Positions 44,132 through 53,260 of a stretch of DNA of 64,000 bases are shown here, piece after piece. The stretch is from Thermopolyspora sp040678635 (lineage in GTDB: Bacteria; Actinomycetota; Actinomycetes; Streptosporangiales; Streptosporangiaceae). The stretch is from NCBI RefSeq assembly GCF_040678635.1, contig NZ_JBFATZ010000004.1, positions 507,809 to 571,808 of the forward strand. Reading direction: 5' to 3'. Position numbers and translations under genes: made by a program. Each line of letters opens with the position of its first letter. Position 1 is the first letter of the stretch. The notes beneath the pieces are model-generated. The model did no database searches. It was not told where the DNA came from and saw only the letters and a program-made list of their open reading frames with translations.

Positions 44132-44255
44132 GCCGCGACACCCGCCGCGGCGGCCCGTCGGTACCGGAAGGGCGAGGACGGTGCCGCTCAAGGTCGCGTT
44201 CTGACCCCAGGTACGGCCACATGGTCTGGGCCGCCCTGTTCGCGTTTTCAGGGCC

Positions 44256-44281
44256 GGTACGTGACGGCGGGCACACGTACC
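44256..44281. promoter_or_regulatory. Inverted repeat directly upstream of the sensor kinase gene
   Basis: GGTACGTG and CACGTACC, perfect 8-bp arms 10 bp apart, ending 8 bp before the kinase GTG (44290). A likely binding site for a dimeric regulator, perhaps the response regulator encoded by the same operon. Confidence 0.5.
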
Positions 44282-44289
44282 ATGATTGA

Positions 44290-45426
44290 GTGCACGGCCT
44301 CCTTCGCTCCGTGTGGAACGAACCGTCTCCCCCCGATCCCCCGCAACGGGTCTGGCGCGACTGGGTGCTCGTCGGGTTGTTCGCGTCGGCCGCGCTCGTC
44401 GAGGGCGTCCTGCGGCGCGATCTCCCGGCTCCGGCGGTGTCCACGATCGTCACCGTGGGGCTGACGGCCACGCTGCTGTGGCGGCGGACCAGGCCGCTGC
44501 CGATGGTCGTGGTCGCGTTCCTGGTCACGGGCGCGTTCCCGCTGCTGGCGGGGATCGACATCGGCGGCATGTACTCGATGGTGTTCGTGGTGCTGCTGCC
44601 GTACGCGCTGTTCAGGTGGGGGTCCGGGCGCGAGGCCGTGATCGGGGTGCCGGTCATGCTGTGCTCGATCGCCGTCTCCGCGGCCTCGGCCGACACCACG
44701 TCCGACCTGCTCGGCGCGTTCGCCGTCATGATCACGGCGATGGCGCTGGGGGTGGCGTTCCGGTACCGGGCGGGGGCGAGGGCGCGCGAGCTGGCCCAGG
44801 TCAAGATGCTGGAACGCGAGCAGCTCGCGCGCGACCTGCACGACATCGTCGCCCACCACGTCTCGGCGATGGCGATCCGCGCCCAGGCCGGGCTGGCGAC
44901 CGCGCCGTCGCGTCCGGAGGCGGCGACCGACGCGCTGCGCGTCATCGAGGCCGAGGCGGCCCGCACCCTGGCCGAGATGCGGGCGATGGTGCGCGTGCTG
45001 CGCCGTAACGAGCCGGCGGAGCTGACGCCCGGCCATCACCTCACCGACCTCGAACATCTGGCCGGGCAGAGCCGGTTCGGGCCGTCGGTCGAGGTGAGCC
45101 TCGACGGGGACCTGGACGACGTGCCCGCGTCGGTCGGGGCCGCGATCTACCGCATCGCGCAGGAGTCGGTCACCAACGCCCGGCGGCACGCCGAGGGCGC
45201 CAGCCGCATCCGGGTGGACGTGACCGCCGACGCGACCACGGTACGGCTGCGCGTCAGCGACGACGGCGAGCCCGCCCCGCCCCGGACGATCGCCTCCCCC
45301 GGGTATGGGATCATCGGCATGATCGAACGGGCGAGCCTGCTCGGCGGCACCTGCGAGGCGGGCCCGGCCCCCGACGGCGGCTGGACCGTGACCGCCGTGC
45401 TGCCCAGGAGCGGTGAGGCGAGATGA
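44290..45426 (+). CDS. NarL-type sensor histidine kinase
   Basis: 378 aa. About four to six N-terminal hydrophobic segments (to ~155) without a periplasmic sensor domain, then HisKA_3 dimer helix with phospho-acceptor in LARDLHDIVAHH, and HATPase_c (AAIYRIAQESVTNARRHA N-box, SDDGEP, GYGIIGMIERA). Autophosphorylates and passes phosphate to the partner regulator, whose start overlaps by 4 bp. Signal probably sensed within or at the membrane. GTG start 44290 just after an inverted repeat. Confidence 0.93.
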   Translation: MHGLLRSVWNEPSPPDPPQRVWRDWVLVGLFASAALVEGVLRRDLPAPAVSTIVTVGLTATLLWRRTRPLPMVVVAFLVTGAFPLLAGIDIGGMYSMVFVVLLPYALFRWGSGREAVIGVPVMLCSIAVSAASADTTSDLLGAFAVMITAMALGVAFRYRAGARARELAQVKMLEREQLARDLHDIVAHHVSAMAIRAQAGLATAPSRPEAATDALRVIEAEAARTLAEMRAMVRVLRRNEPAELTPGHHLTDLEHLAGQSRFGPSVEVSLDGDLDDVPASVGAAIYRIAQESVTNARRHAEGASRIRVDVTADATTVRLRVSDDGEPAPPRTIASPGYGIIGMIERASLLGGTCEAGPAPDGGWTVTAVLPRSGEAR

Positions 45427-46079
45427 GCATCCGGGTGATCGTCGCCGACGACCAGGAGATCGCCCGCACCGGGCTCACGATGATCCTCAACGCCCAGCCG
45501 GGCATCGAAGTGATCGCCGAGGCCGGGGACGGGCGGCAGGCGGTCGAACTGGCGCAGCGGCTGCGCCCCGACGTGTGCCTGTTCGACATCCGCATGCCGC
45601 GATTGGACGGCATCGACGCCACGCGCATGCTCGCCGGTCCCGCCGTCGCCGACCCGCTCGCGGTGGTCGTCATCACCACGTTCGACCTCGACGAGTACGT
45701 CTACGCGGCGTTGCGGGCCGGCGCCCGGGGGTTCCTGCTCAAGGACGCCGGGCCCGACATGCTCTCTCAGGCCGTCCGCGCCGCCGCCAACGGCGAGGCG
45801 CTGATCGCGCCGAGCATCACCGCGCGCCTGCTGGAGACCTTCGCGAACGCCGCGCCGTCCCCGCCGCCGCCCCAGCCGATCGACGCGCTGACGGTCAGGG
45901 AGGAGGAGATCCTCGCCGCCGTGGCCCGCGGCCTGACCAACAGCGAGATCGCGGAGGCGATGCACATCTCGCTCAGCACCGTGAAGAGCCACGTCGCGAG
46001 CCTCATGACGAAGCTCGGCGTGCGGAACCGGGTCGAGATCGCCATGTGGGCGTACGAGACCAGGCGCGTCAAGAGCTGA
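45423..46079 (+). CDS. LuxR/NarL-family response regulator
   Basis: 218 aa. Receiver domain with acidic pocket VIVADDQEI, phospho-acceptor Asp in CLFDIRMPRLDG (~D53), Thr/Lys switch (ITTF, LLKDAG); C-terminal LuxR HTH with LTVREEEILAAVARGLTNSEI and LSTVKSHVASLMTKLG. Cognate partner of the overlapping kinase gene. Targets unknown; the inverted repeat at 44256-44281 is a candidate autoregulatory site. Confidence 0.95.
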   Translation: MSIRVIVADDQEIARTGLTMILNAQPGIEVIAEAGDGRQAVELAQRLRPDVCLFDIRMPRLDGIDATRMLAGPAVADPLAVVVITTFDLDEYVYAALRAGARGFLLKDAGPDMLSQAVRAAANGEALIAPSITARLLETFANAAPSPPPPQPIDALTVREEEILAAVARGLTNSEIAEAMHISLSTVKSHVASLMTKLGVRNRVEIAMWAYETRRVKS

Positions 46080-46112
46080 GCGACAAGAACCGGGCGCCAA
46101 GAGCCGGGCGCG

Positions 46113-46823
46113 TCAGGAGCCGACGTGGGGCGCGACGCGGCGGGTGCGCCGGGCCGTACGGGTGCGCAGGATGGCGACTTCGGCGACGGCGAGGTTGAGC
46201 AGCCATGCGGCGCCCATGAGCAGCGCCCTGGTGTGCGCGTCGTCCACGTCGATGCCGCCGGCGACGGCGGAGCCCAGGATGACGGCCTGCGTGCCGGCGC
46301 CCGCGCCGATGGCGTAGGCGCGCATCATCCAGGCCCGGTGCCGGGCGATGTCGCGCCGCCGGACCGCGGCGAAGCCGAGCACGATCGCCAGGGTCATCAG
46401 GGTGCCGAACAGCAGCCGGAAGGCGCCCAGGAGCGGGCCGTCGTGGGCAGGGAGCCGGTAGAACAGCGTCATCCAGATGCCGGAGAGCGCCGCGACGAGG
46501 CCGGTCGGGATCAGGATTCGGCCGGCGATCCTGTGCCAGCGGGACCGCATGCGGCGGAAACGGGGCGAGAACTGGAAGGCGCCCAGGACGGTGTAGACGG
46601 TCGCGCCCACCACGTGGAGCACGATGGGCACGGGCGAGGCGGAGAAGCGCGCGTTGGCGGGGGTGACCTCCGCGCCGACGCTCAGCTCCGTCAGGCGGAT
46701 CCCCGCGGCGAGCAGGGGCACGAAGCCGAGCGCGAGGAGTCCGGTGATCACAAACCGTCCCCGCCAGGCGGCGGGCTCGTTCCGCGTGCGCCGAGGTCGG
46801 GGGTGCGTGCTCTCGTCAATCAT
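46113..46823 (-). CDS. DUF2306 family membrane protein
   Basis: 236 aa with six or seven hydrophobic segments. DUF2306 hallmarks: HVVGATVYTVLGAFQF, RWHRIAGRILIP, and RHRAWMMRAYAIG, where conserved His residues in membrane helices suggest haem or metal binding. Role not known. ATG 46823. Convergent with the response regulator gene (33 bp gap) and divergent from the alcohol dehydrogenase. Confidence 0.85.
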   Translation of the reverse strand: MIDESTHPRPRRTRNEPAAWRGRFVITGLLALGFVPLLAAGIRLTELSVGAEVTPANARFSASPVPIVLHVVGATVYTVLGAFQFSPRFRRMRSRWHRIAGRILIPTGLVAALSGIWMTLFYRLPAHDGPLLGAFRLLFGTLMTLAIVLGFAAVRRRDIARHRAWMMRAYAIGAGAGTQAVILGSAVAGGIDVDDAHTRALLMGAAWLLNLAVAEVAILRTRTARRTRRVAPHVGS

Positions 46824-46938
46824 GACTCGATGCTGACGTCGGGGCCCGCCCCCATCTTCCGCCCAGCGGTCCGACTCCGGTCGGCCCATCGGCCACCGGA
46901 GAAGTCGTACTTTCGGCGGTTGAGCCTTCGCCGCGCCC

Positions 46939-46957
46939 GTGACCACACTGAGGTCAC
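46939..46957. promoter_or_regulatory. Inverted repeat in the DUF2306 / alcohol dehydrogenase divergent promoter
   Basis: GTGACC-ACACTGA-GGTCAC, perfect 6-bp arms, in the 264-bp divergent region. Symmetry and position suit a TetR-like or MarR-like operator controlling one or both genes; no such regulator is encoded nearby. Confidence 0.4.
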
Positions 46958-47087
46958 ACGCCGCGAACCCTTCCCGCGCCCTTCCCGTTCCCCTCTCGTG
47001 GCCCTCTCGTGGCTCCGGCAGGCTCGGCATCCGCCAGGACGGGCCGTCTGCGGCGCACATCGATCCCCCACCGGCCAGGAGTGTGTG

Positions 47088-48083
47088 ATGAAGGCCTTTG
47101 TCCTGCCCAAGTACGGCTCGCCCGACGTTCTCGAACTCCGGGAGATCCCCCGCCCCGTGCCCAAGGACGACGAGGTGCTGGTCCGGGTGCACGCCACCAA
47201 CGTGCAGCCGGCCGACTGGCACATGATGCGCGGCGAGCCGTACATCGCGCGCCTGATGCCGGGCCCGCTCGGCCTGCGCGAACCGAAGATCTCGATTCTG
47301 GGCGCCGACATCGCCGGGGTGGTCGAGCAGGTCGGCGGGAACGTGACCGAGTTCACCCCCGGCGACGAGGTGTACGGGATGCCCAAGTCCGGCGGCTTCG
47401 GCGAGTACGCGTGCGTCGCGGCGAACGAGCTCGCCCCCAAGCCGAAGAACCTCTCCTTCGAGCAGGCGGCGGCCGTGCCGCTGGCCGCGGGCACCGCCCT
47501 GATCGGCCTGCGTGACCAGGGCGGCATCCGGCCCGGCCTGCGCGTCCTGATCAACGGCGCCTCCGGCGGCGTGGGCACCTTCGCCGTGCAGATCGCCAAG
47601 GCGTACGACGCGGAGGTGACCGCCGTCTGCGGCACCCGCAACGTCGCCCTGGTCCGTTCCCTCGGCGCGGATCACGTCGTCGACTACACCAAGGAGGACT
47701 TCACCCGGGGCGACCGCCGCTACGACCTCATCCTCGACTGCGCCGGCGGCAGGTCGGGCGCGGCCTGCCGCCGCGTCATGACCCGCAAGGGCGTCCACGT
47801 GATCGTCGGCGGCAAGGGCACCCGCTGGTTCCAGCCCGTCCTCCACATCACGGCGACGCTCGCCGCGAACCCGCTGGTGCCGCAGAGGATGGCCATGGCC
47901 GACGTGATCGGCTACCCGGAGACGAAGAAGAACCTCATCACCCTCACCGGGCTCATCGAGGAGGGGACGGTCACGCCGGTCATCGACCGCCTCTACTCCT
48001 TCGAGGAGATCCCCGAGGCGATCCGCTACTCCGAACAGGGCCACGCCACGGGAAAGATCGCCGTCACGGTCCAGGCCGCTTGA
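47088..48083 (+). CDS. NAD(P)-dependent alcohol dehydrogenase / quinone oxidoreductase-like, zinc-free MDR
   Basis: 331 aa medium-chain dehydrogenase/reductase. N-terminal GroES-like fold (PVPKDDEVLVRVHATNVQPA; LGADIAGVVEQVG), NADP Rossmann motif INGASGGVGTFAVQIAKA at ~155, and no zinc-ligand Cys cluster, so closest to quinone oxidoreductase/reductase types. Substrate not evident. ATG 47088; AGGAG 9 nt upstream. The stop is followed within 80 bp by a decayed GNAT gene. Confidence 0.9.
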   Translation: MKAFVLPKYGSPDVLELREIPRPVPKDDEVLVRVHATNVQPADWHMMRGEPYIARLMPGPLGLREPKISILGADIAGVVEQVGGNVTEFTPGDEVYGMPKSGGFGEYACVAANELAPKPKNLSFEQAAAVPLAAGTALIGLRDQGGIRPGLRVLINGASGGVGTFAVQIAKAYDAEVTAVCGTRNVALVRSLGADHVVDYTKEDFTRGDRRYDLILDCAGGRSGAACRRVMTRKGVHVIVGGKGTRWFQPVLHITATLAANPLVPQRMAMADVIGYPETKKNLITLTGLIEEGTVTPVIDRLYSFEEIPEAIRYSEQGHATGKIAVTVQAA

Positions 48084-48154
48084 CCAAGACGAAGTCGGCC
48101 GATACCGGCAAACATCCGCAGACATCCGGCGGCTCGTTCGTTAAGGTCCCGGAC

Positions 48155-48482
48155 ATGAAGGTACGTCCACGTGAAAGCTCCGACCTTCCGGTGGTGGAGT
48201 CCTTCCTCGCCGGCAATCACAGCACCCGGGTGGCCCGTCATCGCAGCCGTCGAAGAAGTCGCCTCTGGACTGGGGCTCGGCCGCCTCTCGCTGATCACCA
48301 CCAATGACAATGTGGACGCGCTGCGTTTCTACCAGCGCCGCGGCTTCCGGTTCGCCGCGATCCGCGCTGGAGCCGTCGACGACAGCCGCGCCGACCTCAA
48401 ACCCGAGATCCCCACGATGGACAACTACGGAATCCCGATACACGATGAGATAATTCCTGAAAAGCACCTTTTGGGCAGTTAA
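48155..48482 (+). pseudogene. GNAT-family acetyltransferase, decayed by internal deletion and frameshift
   Basis: The frame from ATG 48155 reads MKVRPRESSDLPVVESFLAG then HSTRVARH, the start of a known GNAT subfamily. The continuation appears one frame over from ~48240 (IAAVEEVASGLGLGRLSLIT, NDNVDALRFYQRRGF), the C-terminal acetyl-CoA site of the same subfamily. The central ~45 residues are missing. The two halves cannot form one protein, so the gene is broken. Confidence 0.8.
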
Positions 48483-48573
48483 CACCTACATCAACAAGCC
48501 CGATATTTCGGGCCATAATGGTGGCAAGATCCGGCTCACGCCGGAGAAACCCTCGACACCCGGAGGCAGGCCG

Positions 48574-49476
48574 TTGCCAGGAAGTGACGCCGGTGGCGAG
48601 CCGTACCGGTTTCTGCGCACCACCGAAACCGAGACGGCTCCCGCACCCGACATCGACACGTCCAAGCCCCATGCCGCCCGGATCTACGACTATTGGCTCG
48701 GCGGCAAGCACAACTACGCGGCCGACCGCGAGGTGGCCGAGCAGTTCCTCAAGACCCTGCCGAAGACCCTGCTCGGCGCGCGGGTCAACCGGCGGTTCCT
48801 CATCGACTCGGTCCGGTGGCTCGCCCAGGAGGCGGGCATCCGGCAGTTCATCGACATCGGCTCCGGGCTGCCCACCCAGCAGAACGTGCACGAGGTCGCC
48901 CAGGAGATCACCGAGGACGCCCGCGTCGTCTACGTCGACAACGATCCCCTGGTGCTGGTGCACGCCGACGCGCTGCTGACGGCCGACGACCGCACCATCG
49001 TCATCAACGCGGACCTGCGCGACCCACAGCGCATCCTCGACGATCCCGCGGTGCGCAACCTGATCGATTTCTCGCAGCCCGTGGCGCTGCTCATGGTGGC
49101 GGTCCTGCATTTCATCCATGACGACAAGGTCGCCTACGACAGCGTCAAGACCCTGTGCGACGCGCTTCCCTCGGGCTCGTACGTCGCGATCGCCCATATG
49201 CTCACCGAAGAGGGGCGCGAGGACATCGACACGGCCGTCAAGCTCTACAGCAAGGCCAGTACCCCCATCGTCGCCCGCACCCGCGAGCAGATCGCCCGCT
49301 TCTTCGACCGCCTCACCCCGATCGGCCCCGGAATGGTCCACGTCGCCGACTGGAGCCTCGGCGACGCCGACTTCCACCGTCGCGGGCGCCCCGGCGACGC
49401 GGTCATGCCCATCGACGACCCCTCCCTGCTGGCCGACATCGCGTTGATGTGCGGCATCGCCCGCATCGACCGCTGA
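48574..49476 (+). CDS. SAM-dependent methyltransferase, DUF574 family (copy 1)
   Basis: 300 aa. DUF574/Methyltransf_19 signature: AARIYDYWLGGKHNYAADRE near 35, SAM site FIDIGSGLPTQQNVHEVAQ at ~92, VVYVDNDPLVLVHA, and VALLMVAVLHFI at ~173. The family is abundant in Streptomyces relatives and of unknown substrate. TTG start 48574. A paralogue follows 60 bp downstream in the same direction, so this is a tandem duplication. Confidence 0.9.
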   Translation: MPGSDAGGEPYRFLRTTETETAPAPDIDTSKPHAARIYDYWLGGKHNYAADREVAEQFLKTLPKTLLGARVNRRFLIDSVRWLAQEAGIRQFIDIGSGLPTQQNVHEVAQEITEDARVVYVDNDPLVLVHADALLTADDRTIVINADLRDPQRILDDPAVRNLIDFSQPVALLMVAVLHFIHDDKVAYDSVKTLCDALPSGSYVAIAHMLTEEGREDIDTAVKLYSKASTPIVARTREQIARFFDRLTPIGPGMVHVADWSLGDADFHRRGRPGDAVMPIDDPSLLADIALMCGIARIDR

Positions 49477-49536
49477 TCGTCCAGCTCACCGACCGTACTG
49501 ATCCTGAGAACCCTGCGACCCACCTGGAGGCTGGCC

Positions 49537-50472
49537 GTGTCCCGCAGCGACATCGATGGTGATGAATCGACGAGATTCGCGGGCGAGATGGCGGGGAGCC
49601 TGCCGGGTGGCCCGACGCCGGATGGGGAGACGCCTCCCGCGCCGGACATCGACATCTCCAAGCCGCACGTCGCCCGCATGTACGACTACTTTCTCGGCGG
49701 CAAGAACAACTACGCGGCCGATCGCGAAGCCGCCGAGCAGGTCATCGCGATGTTCCCGCAAACGCGACTGGGCGCGCGGGCCAACCGGCGGTTCCTGATC
49801 GACGCGGTGCGGTGGCTGGCCGGGGAGGCGGGCATCCGCCAGTTCATCGACATCGGCTCCGGGCTGCCCACCCAGCAGAACGTGCACGAAGTGGCCCAGG
49901 AGATCGCCGCGGACGCCCGCGTCGTCTACGTGGACAACGACCCGCTGGTCCGGGTGCACGCGGACGCGTTGCTGGCGACCGACGGCAACACCGCCGTCAT
50001 CGAGGCCGACCTGCGCGACCCGCAGGCCATCCTGAACGACGCCACGCTGCGCGGGCACCTGGACCTCTCCCGGCCGGTGGGCCTGCTCATGGTGGCGGTC
50101 CTGCACTTCATCGAAGATTTCGACACGGCGCTGGCGAGCGTCAGGCACCTGTGCGACGGGCTGCCCTCGGGCTCGTACCTGGTGATCTCGCACGGCCTGG
50201 CCCAAGAGGGACGGGACGACGTCGAGGAGGTCCGGAAGGTATACCGCAGGTCCAGCTCCTCGGCCGTCGTGCGCAGCCGTGCGGAGATCGCCCGCTTCTT
50301 CGACGGGCTCACCATGGTGGGCCCCGGCCTGGCCCACTTCGCCGACTGGAGCATCGGCGACGCGGCGGCACGGCGACGCGCCTACCCCGATGACCGGGTC
50401 GTGTCCATCGACGATCGCTCCTTCCTGGCCGGCATCCCGATGATGGGCGGCATCGGCCGCATCGACCGCTGA
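49537..50472 (+). CDS. SAM-dependent methyltransferase, DUF574 family (copy 2)
   Basis: 311 aa, tandem paralogue of the preceding gene; the SAM-binding stretch around FIDIGSGLPTQQNVHEVAQE is identical, while the N-terminal ~35 residues and the C-terminal half (VYRRSSSSAVVRSRAEIARF) have diverged. Same predicted fold and unknown substrate. GTG start 49537. It ends the plus-strand block; the convergent biuret operon ends 308 bp further on. Confidence 0.9.
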   Translation: MSRSDIDGDESTRFAGEMAGSLPGGPTPDGETPPAPDIDISKPHVARMYDYFLGGKNNYAADREAAEQVIAMFPQTRLGARANRRFLIDAVRWLAGEAGIRQFIDIGSGLPTQQNVHEVAQEIAADARVVYVDNDPLVRVHADALLATDGNTAVIEADLRDPQAILNDATLRGHLDLSRPVGLLMVAVLHFIEDFDTALASVRHLCDGLPSGSYLVISHGLAQEGRDDVEEVRKVYRRSSSSAVVRSRAEIARFFDGLTMVGPGLAHFADWSIGDAAARRRAYPDDRVVSIDDRSFLAGIPMMGGIGRIDR

Positions 50473-50780
50473 CCCCGCCTGCGGATACGCGCCAAAGTCA
50501 TCGACCGGGAATCCCCACCGCCCGGGTGGCGCCGGACCTGCCGACCGCCACCCGCGCCGGGCATCCCCATCGGGTCCTTACGCTGCGGAATGCGGGCAAG
50601 TTACGTACCGACCACTCAAGAATCGGTTCGCCTGTCCGCCGCACCATCGGGACCAGCATGGTCGTGAGCTGGTCTCCGGTGGCCGCGCCTGAGCCTCGCC
50701 GAGCAGGCGGTCCCCGGCGGCCGTCGTGGCGCGGGCGTGTGCGTCCGCGCCACGACGACCCACGCCACGACGGCCCCGCG
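50473..50780. other. Convergent intergenic region
   Basis: 308 bp between methyltransferase copy 2 and the allophanate hydrolase gene end. Apart from the strong terminator at 50722-50757 I see no gene or RNA. Confidence 0.5.
50722..50757 (-). terminator. Perfect 13-bp stem terminator of the biuret operon
   Basis: CGTCGTGGCGCGG (50722-50734) and its exact complement (50745-50757) with a 10-nt loop, 24 bp after the allophanate hydrolase stop on the minus strand. No T-tract. It can also block readthrough from the opposite strand. Confidence 0.7.
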
Positions 50781-52571
50781 TCACCCGCGGGAGGCGAGGT
50801 AGGCGGGCCAGCTCCGGTGGGCGGTGATATCCGGGGTTCCGGCGAGGGCGTACGGCTCGCAGAGGAAGCCGTGGACGTTGCGGCCGTCGTCGAGTTCGAC
50901 GGTGCCGAGCCCGAGCGGCGGCGGGATGCTGACCAGGAGGCGGCCCAGGGCCTCGGGCGTCATGCGGTGGAGTTCGACCTCGATCGGGGCGCCGGGCTCG
51001 ACTCTGACCATGCCGGGCCGGTCGCCGAGGTCGTGCAGGCGGTAGGCGGGGGCGGTGTGGGCGAGGCCGTGCCGTACCGCGCCCAGGGCGGCGAGCTGCG
51101 GGTGCAGGGGGTGCCCGGTGCGGTGCGCCCCGACGACGGCGAGGAGGGTGAGGTCGGCCGGGTCGGGTGGGGCGGGCTCGGCGAGGAAGGCGGCGGCGAG
51201 GCCCGCGAGCAGGCCGTCGGTGCCCGCGGGGGCCATCAGCGTGACGCCGTGCGGCCTGCCCGCGGGGGTCGTGCCGGCGGGGACGGCGACCGCCGCCAGG
51301 TCCAGCAGGTTGCAGAAATTGGTGTAGCGGCCGAGGTGGGCGTTGCGGACGATCGGGTCGGCGGCCATCTCGGCCCGGGTGTAGGTGGTGGGGACGGTCG
51401 GCACGGCGAGCACGTCGACGTCGCGCAAGACGCGGGCGGTCTCGGCGCGCAGCTCGACGAGGCGGTGCAGGCCGCGGAAGACGTCCGCGCCGGTGATGCG
51501 GGTGCCCGGTTCGAGGACGCGGCGGGTGACCGGGTGCACCTGGTCGGGGTGGGCGGCGAGGAAGTCGCCGACGGCGGCGATGCGCTCGGCGAGCCAGGGA
51601 CCCTCGTAGAGGAGGCGTCCGGCGGCGAGGAAGGGGCCCAGGTCGATCGGGACGATCTCGTGGCCGAGGCCGCGCAGGCGCGCGACGGCCTCGGCGAAGC
51701 CCGCCTCGGTGCCCTGGTCGCCGAGGAAGTCCGGGTGCTCGGGCACGGCGACGCGCAGGCCACGGCCGGGAGCGACCGGGGCCGGTGAGGGCAGGTCGCG
51801 GGACCACGGGTCGTCCTGGTACGGCCCCGCCATGACGGTGAGCGCGGCCGACCCGGCGGCGACCGTGCGGGCGAAGACGCTCGGGCAGTCGAGGGAGGCG
51901 CACGCGGGCACCGTCCCGGTGGTCGGCACCAGGCCGCGGGACGGCTTGAGGCCGACCGTCCCGGTCATCGCGGCGGGCACCCGGCCCGAGCCCGCCGTGT
52001 CGGTGCCGATGGCGAAGTCGACGAGGCCGGCGGCGACCGCGACCGCCGACCCCGAGCTCGACCCCCCGGCGATCAGGCCGGGCGCGAGCGGCGACTCGCA
52101 CGCGCCGTACGGGCTGCGCGTGCCCGATAGACCGGTGGCGAACTGGTCGAGGTTGGTCTTGCCGACCAGCAGCGCGCCGGCCGCGAGCAGCCGCTTCACC
52201 AGCGGCGCGGTGCGTTTCGGATGGTAGGCGTAGCCGGGGCAGGCGGCCGTGGTGGGCAGCCCGGCCACGTCGATGTTGTCCTTGACGGCGAACGTCATGC
52301 CGTACAGCGGCCCGCCGGGGTCGAGCCGGTCCAGGTCGGCGAGCACGTCCTCCTCCGGGCGCAGCGTGATCCACACGCCGTCGTCGCCGCGTTCCTTGAT
52401 CCTCCGGTAGGTCTCGGCGACCCCGGCCGCCGCGCGTTCCCGCGCCTCGGCCGGGTCGACGCCGCCGCCGTGCTCCGCCTCGTCTCCGTCGCCGTCCCCC
52501 ATGACCTTCCGCGTGGTGCCGGTGACCGATGTGGTGTCGCGCAGGGGCTTTCGCATGATGTGCCGCGTCAC
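50781..52571 (-). CDS. atzF: Allophanate hydrolase (AtzF-like)
   Basis: 596 aa. Amidase-signature enzyme: catalytic Lys in FAVKDNIDVAG, cis-Ser/Ser region AGGSSSGSAVAVAAG with nucleophilic Ser, and SGRVPAAMTGTVGLKPSRG. The C-terminal ~130 residues form the allophanate-type tail (ALAGTPDITAHRSWPAYLASRG). It splits allophanate into ammonia and CO2, the step after biuret hydrolysis. GTG 52571 overlaps the stop of the biuret hydrolase gene (GTGA), which gives good support for both the start and the pathway; an ATG at 52556 is possible. Last gene of the operon. Confidence 0.9.
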   Translation of the reverse strand: MTRHIMRKPLRDTTSVTGTTRKVMGDGDGDEAEHGGGVDPAEARERAAAGVAETYRRIKERGDDGVWITLRPEEDVLADLDRLDPGGPLYGMTFAVKDNIDVAGLPTTAACPGYAYHPKRTAPLVKRLLAAGALLVGKTNLDQFATGLSGTRSPYGACESPLAPGLIAGGSSSGSAVAVAAGLVDFAIGTDTAGSGRVPAAMTGTVGLKPSRGLVPTTGTVPACASLDCPSVFARTVAAGSAALTVMAGPYQDDPWSRDLPSPAPVAPGRGLRVAVPEHPDFLGDQGTEAGFAEAVARLRGLGHEIVPIDLGPFLAAGRLLYEGPWLAERIAAVGDFLAAHPDQVHPVTRRVLEPGTRITGADVFRGLHRLVELRAETARVLRDVDVLAVPTVPTTYTRAEMAADPIVRNAHLGRYTNFCNLLDLAAVAVPAGTTPAGRPHGVTLMAPAGTDGLLAGLAAAFLAEPAPPDPADLTLLAVVGAHRTGHPLHPQLAALGAVRHGLAHTAPAYRLHDLGDRPGMVRVEPGAPIEVELHRMTPEALGRLLVSIPPPLGLGTVELDDGRNVHGFLCEPYALAGTPDITAHRSWPAYLASRG

Positions 52572-53260
52572 GCTCCCGCCCCCAGCGCCTTCAGCAGCGC
52601 CGACGAGGGCGCGATCGCGCCGAAGACGCCGCCCTGCATCGTCACCATCTTCAGCGCCGCCTCGTAGTTGCCCTTGTCGGTGGCCCCGGTGCAGTCGGTG
52701 AGCAGCAGGCACTCGTAGCCGCGGTCGTTCGCCTCGCGCATCGTGGTGTGCACGCACACGTCGGTGGTGATGCCGGTCAGGATGAGGTGGGTGATGCCGC
52801 GGGTGCGCAGCAGCAGGTCCAGGTCGGTGGCGTAGAAGGCGCCCTTGCCCGGCTTGTCGATGATCATTTCGCCGTCGATCGGGGCGACCTCGGGGACGAT
52901 CTCCCAGCCGAGCTCGCCGCGGACCAGGATGCGTCCGCACGGGCCGGTGTCGCCGATGCCCGCGCCGATGCGCCGGGAGCGCCACAGCTTGTTGGGCGGG
53001 CAGTCGGACAGGTCGGGGCGGTGGCCCTCGCGGGTGTGGATGACCGTGAAGCCGCGTTCGCGGACGGCCGCGAGGACGGCGGCGGTGGGCTCCAGGCCCG
53101 CGCGGGTGAGGGACAGGTCGTAGCCCATCATGTCGACGTAGCCACCGGGGCCGCAGAAGTCGACCTGCCAGTCGATGCAGATCAGCGCCGTCGTCGCGGG
53201 GTCGATCGTGCCGTTGTACGGCCAGCCGTACGGCTCGGCGTCAACTATCGGAAATGTCAT
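52568..53260 (-). CDS. biuH: Biuret amidohydrolase (isochorismatase-like cysteine hydrolase)
   Basis: 230 aa. Cysteine-hydrolase triad: Asp in ALICIDWQVDFCGPGGYVD, Lys in IIDKPGKGAFYATDLD, Cys in LTGITTDVCVHTTMREANDR. Length and motif context (NKLWRSRRIGAGIGDTGPCG, MQGGVFGAI) closely follow Rhizobium BiuH. Hydrolyses biuret to allophanate and ammonia; the product enzyme AtzF is the next gene. ATG 53260 overlaps the preceding gene by 4 bp. Confidence 0.92.
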   Translation of the reverse strand: MTFPIVDAEPYGWPYNGTIDPATTALICIDWQVDFCGPGGYVDMMGYDLSLTRAGLEPTAAVLAAVRERGFTVIHTREGHRPDLSDCPPNKLWRSRRIGAGIGDTGPCGRILVRGELGWEIVPEVAPIDGEMIIDKPGKGAFYATDLDLLLRTRGITHLILTGITTDVCVHTTMREANDRGYECLLLTDCTGATDKGNYEAALKMVTMQGGVFGAIAPSSALLKALGAGA

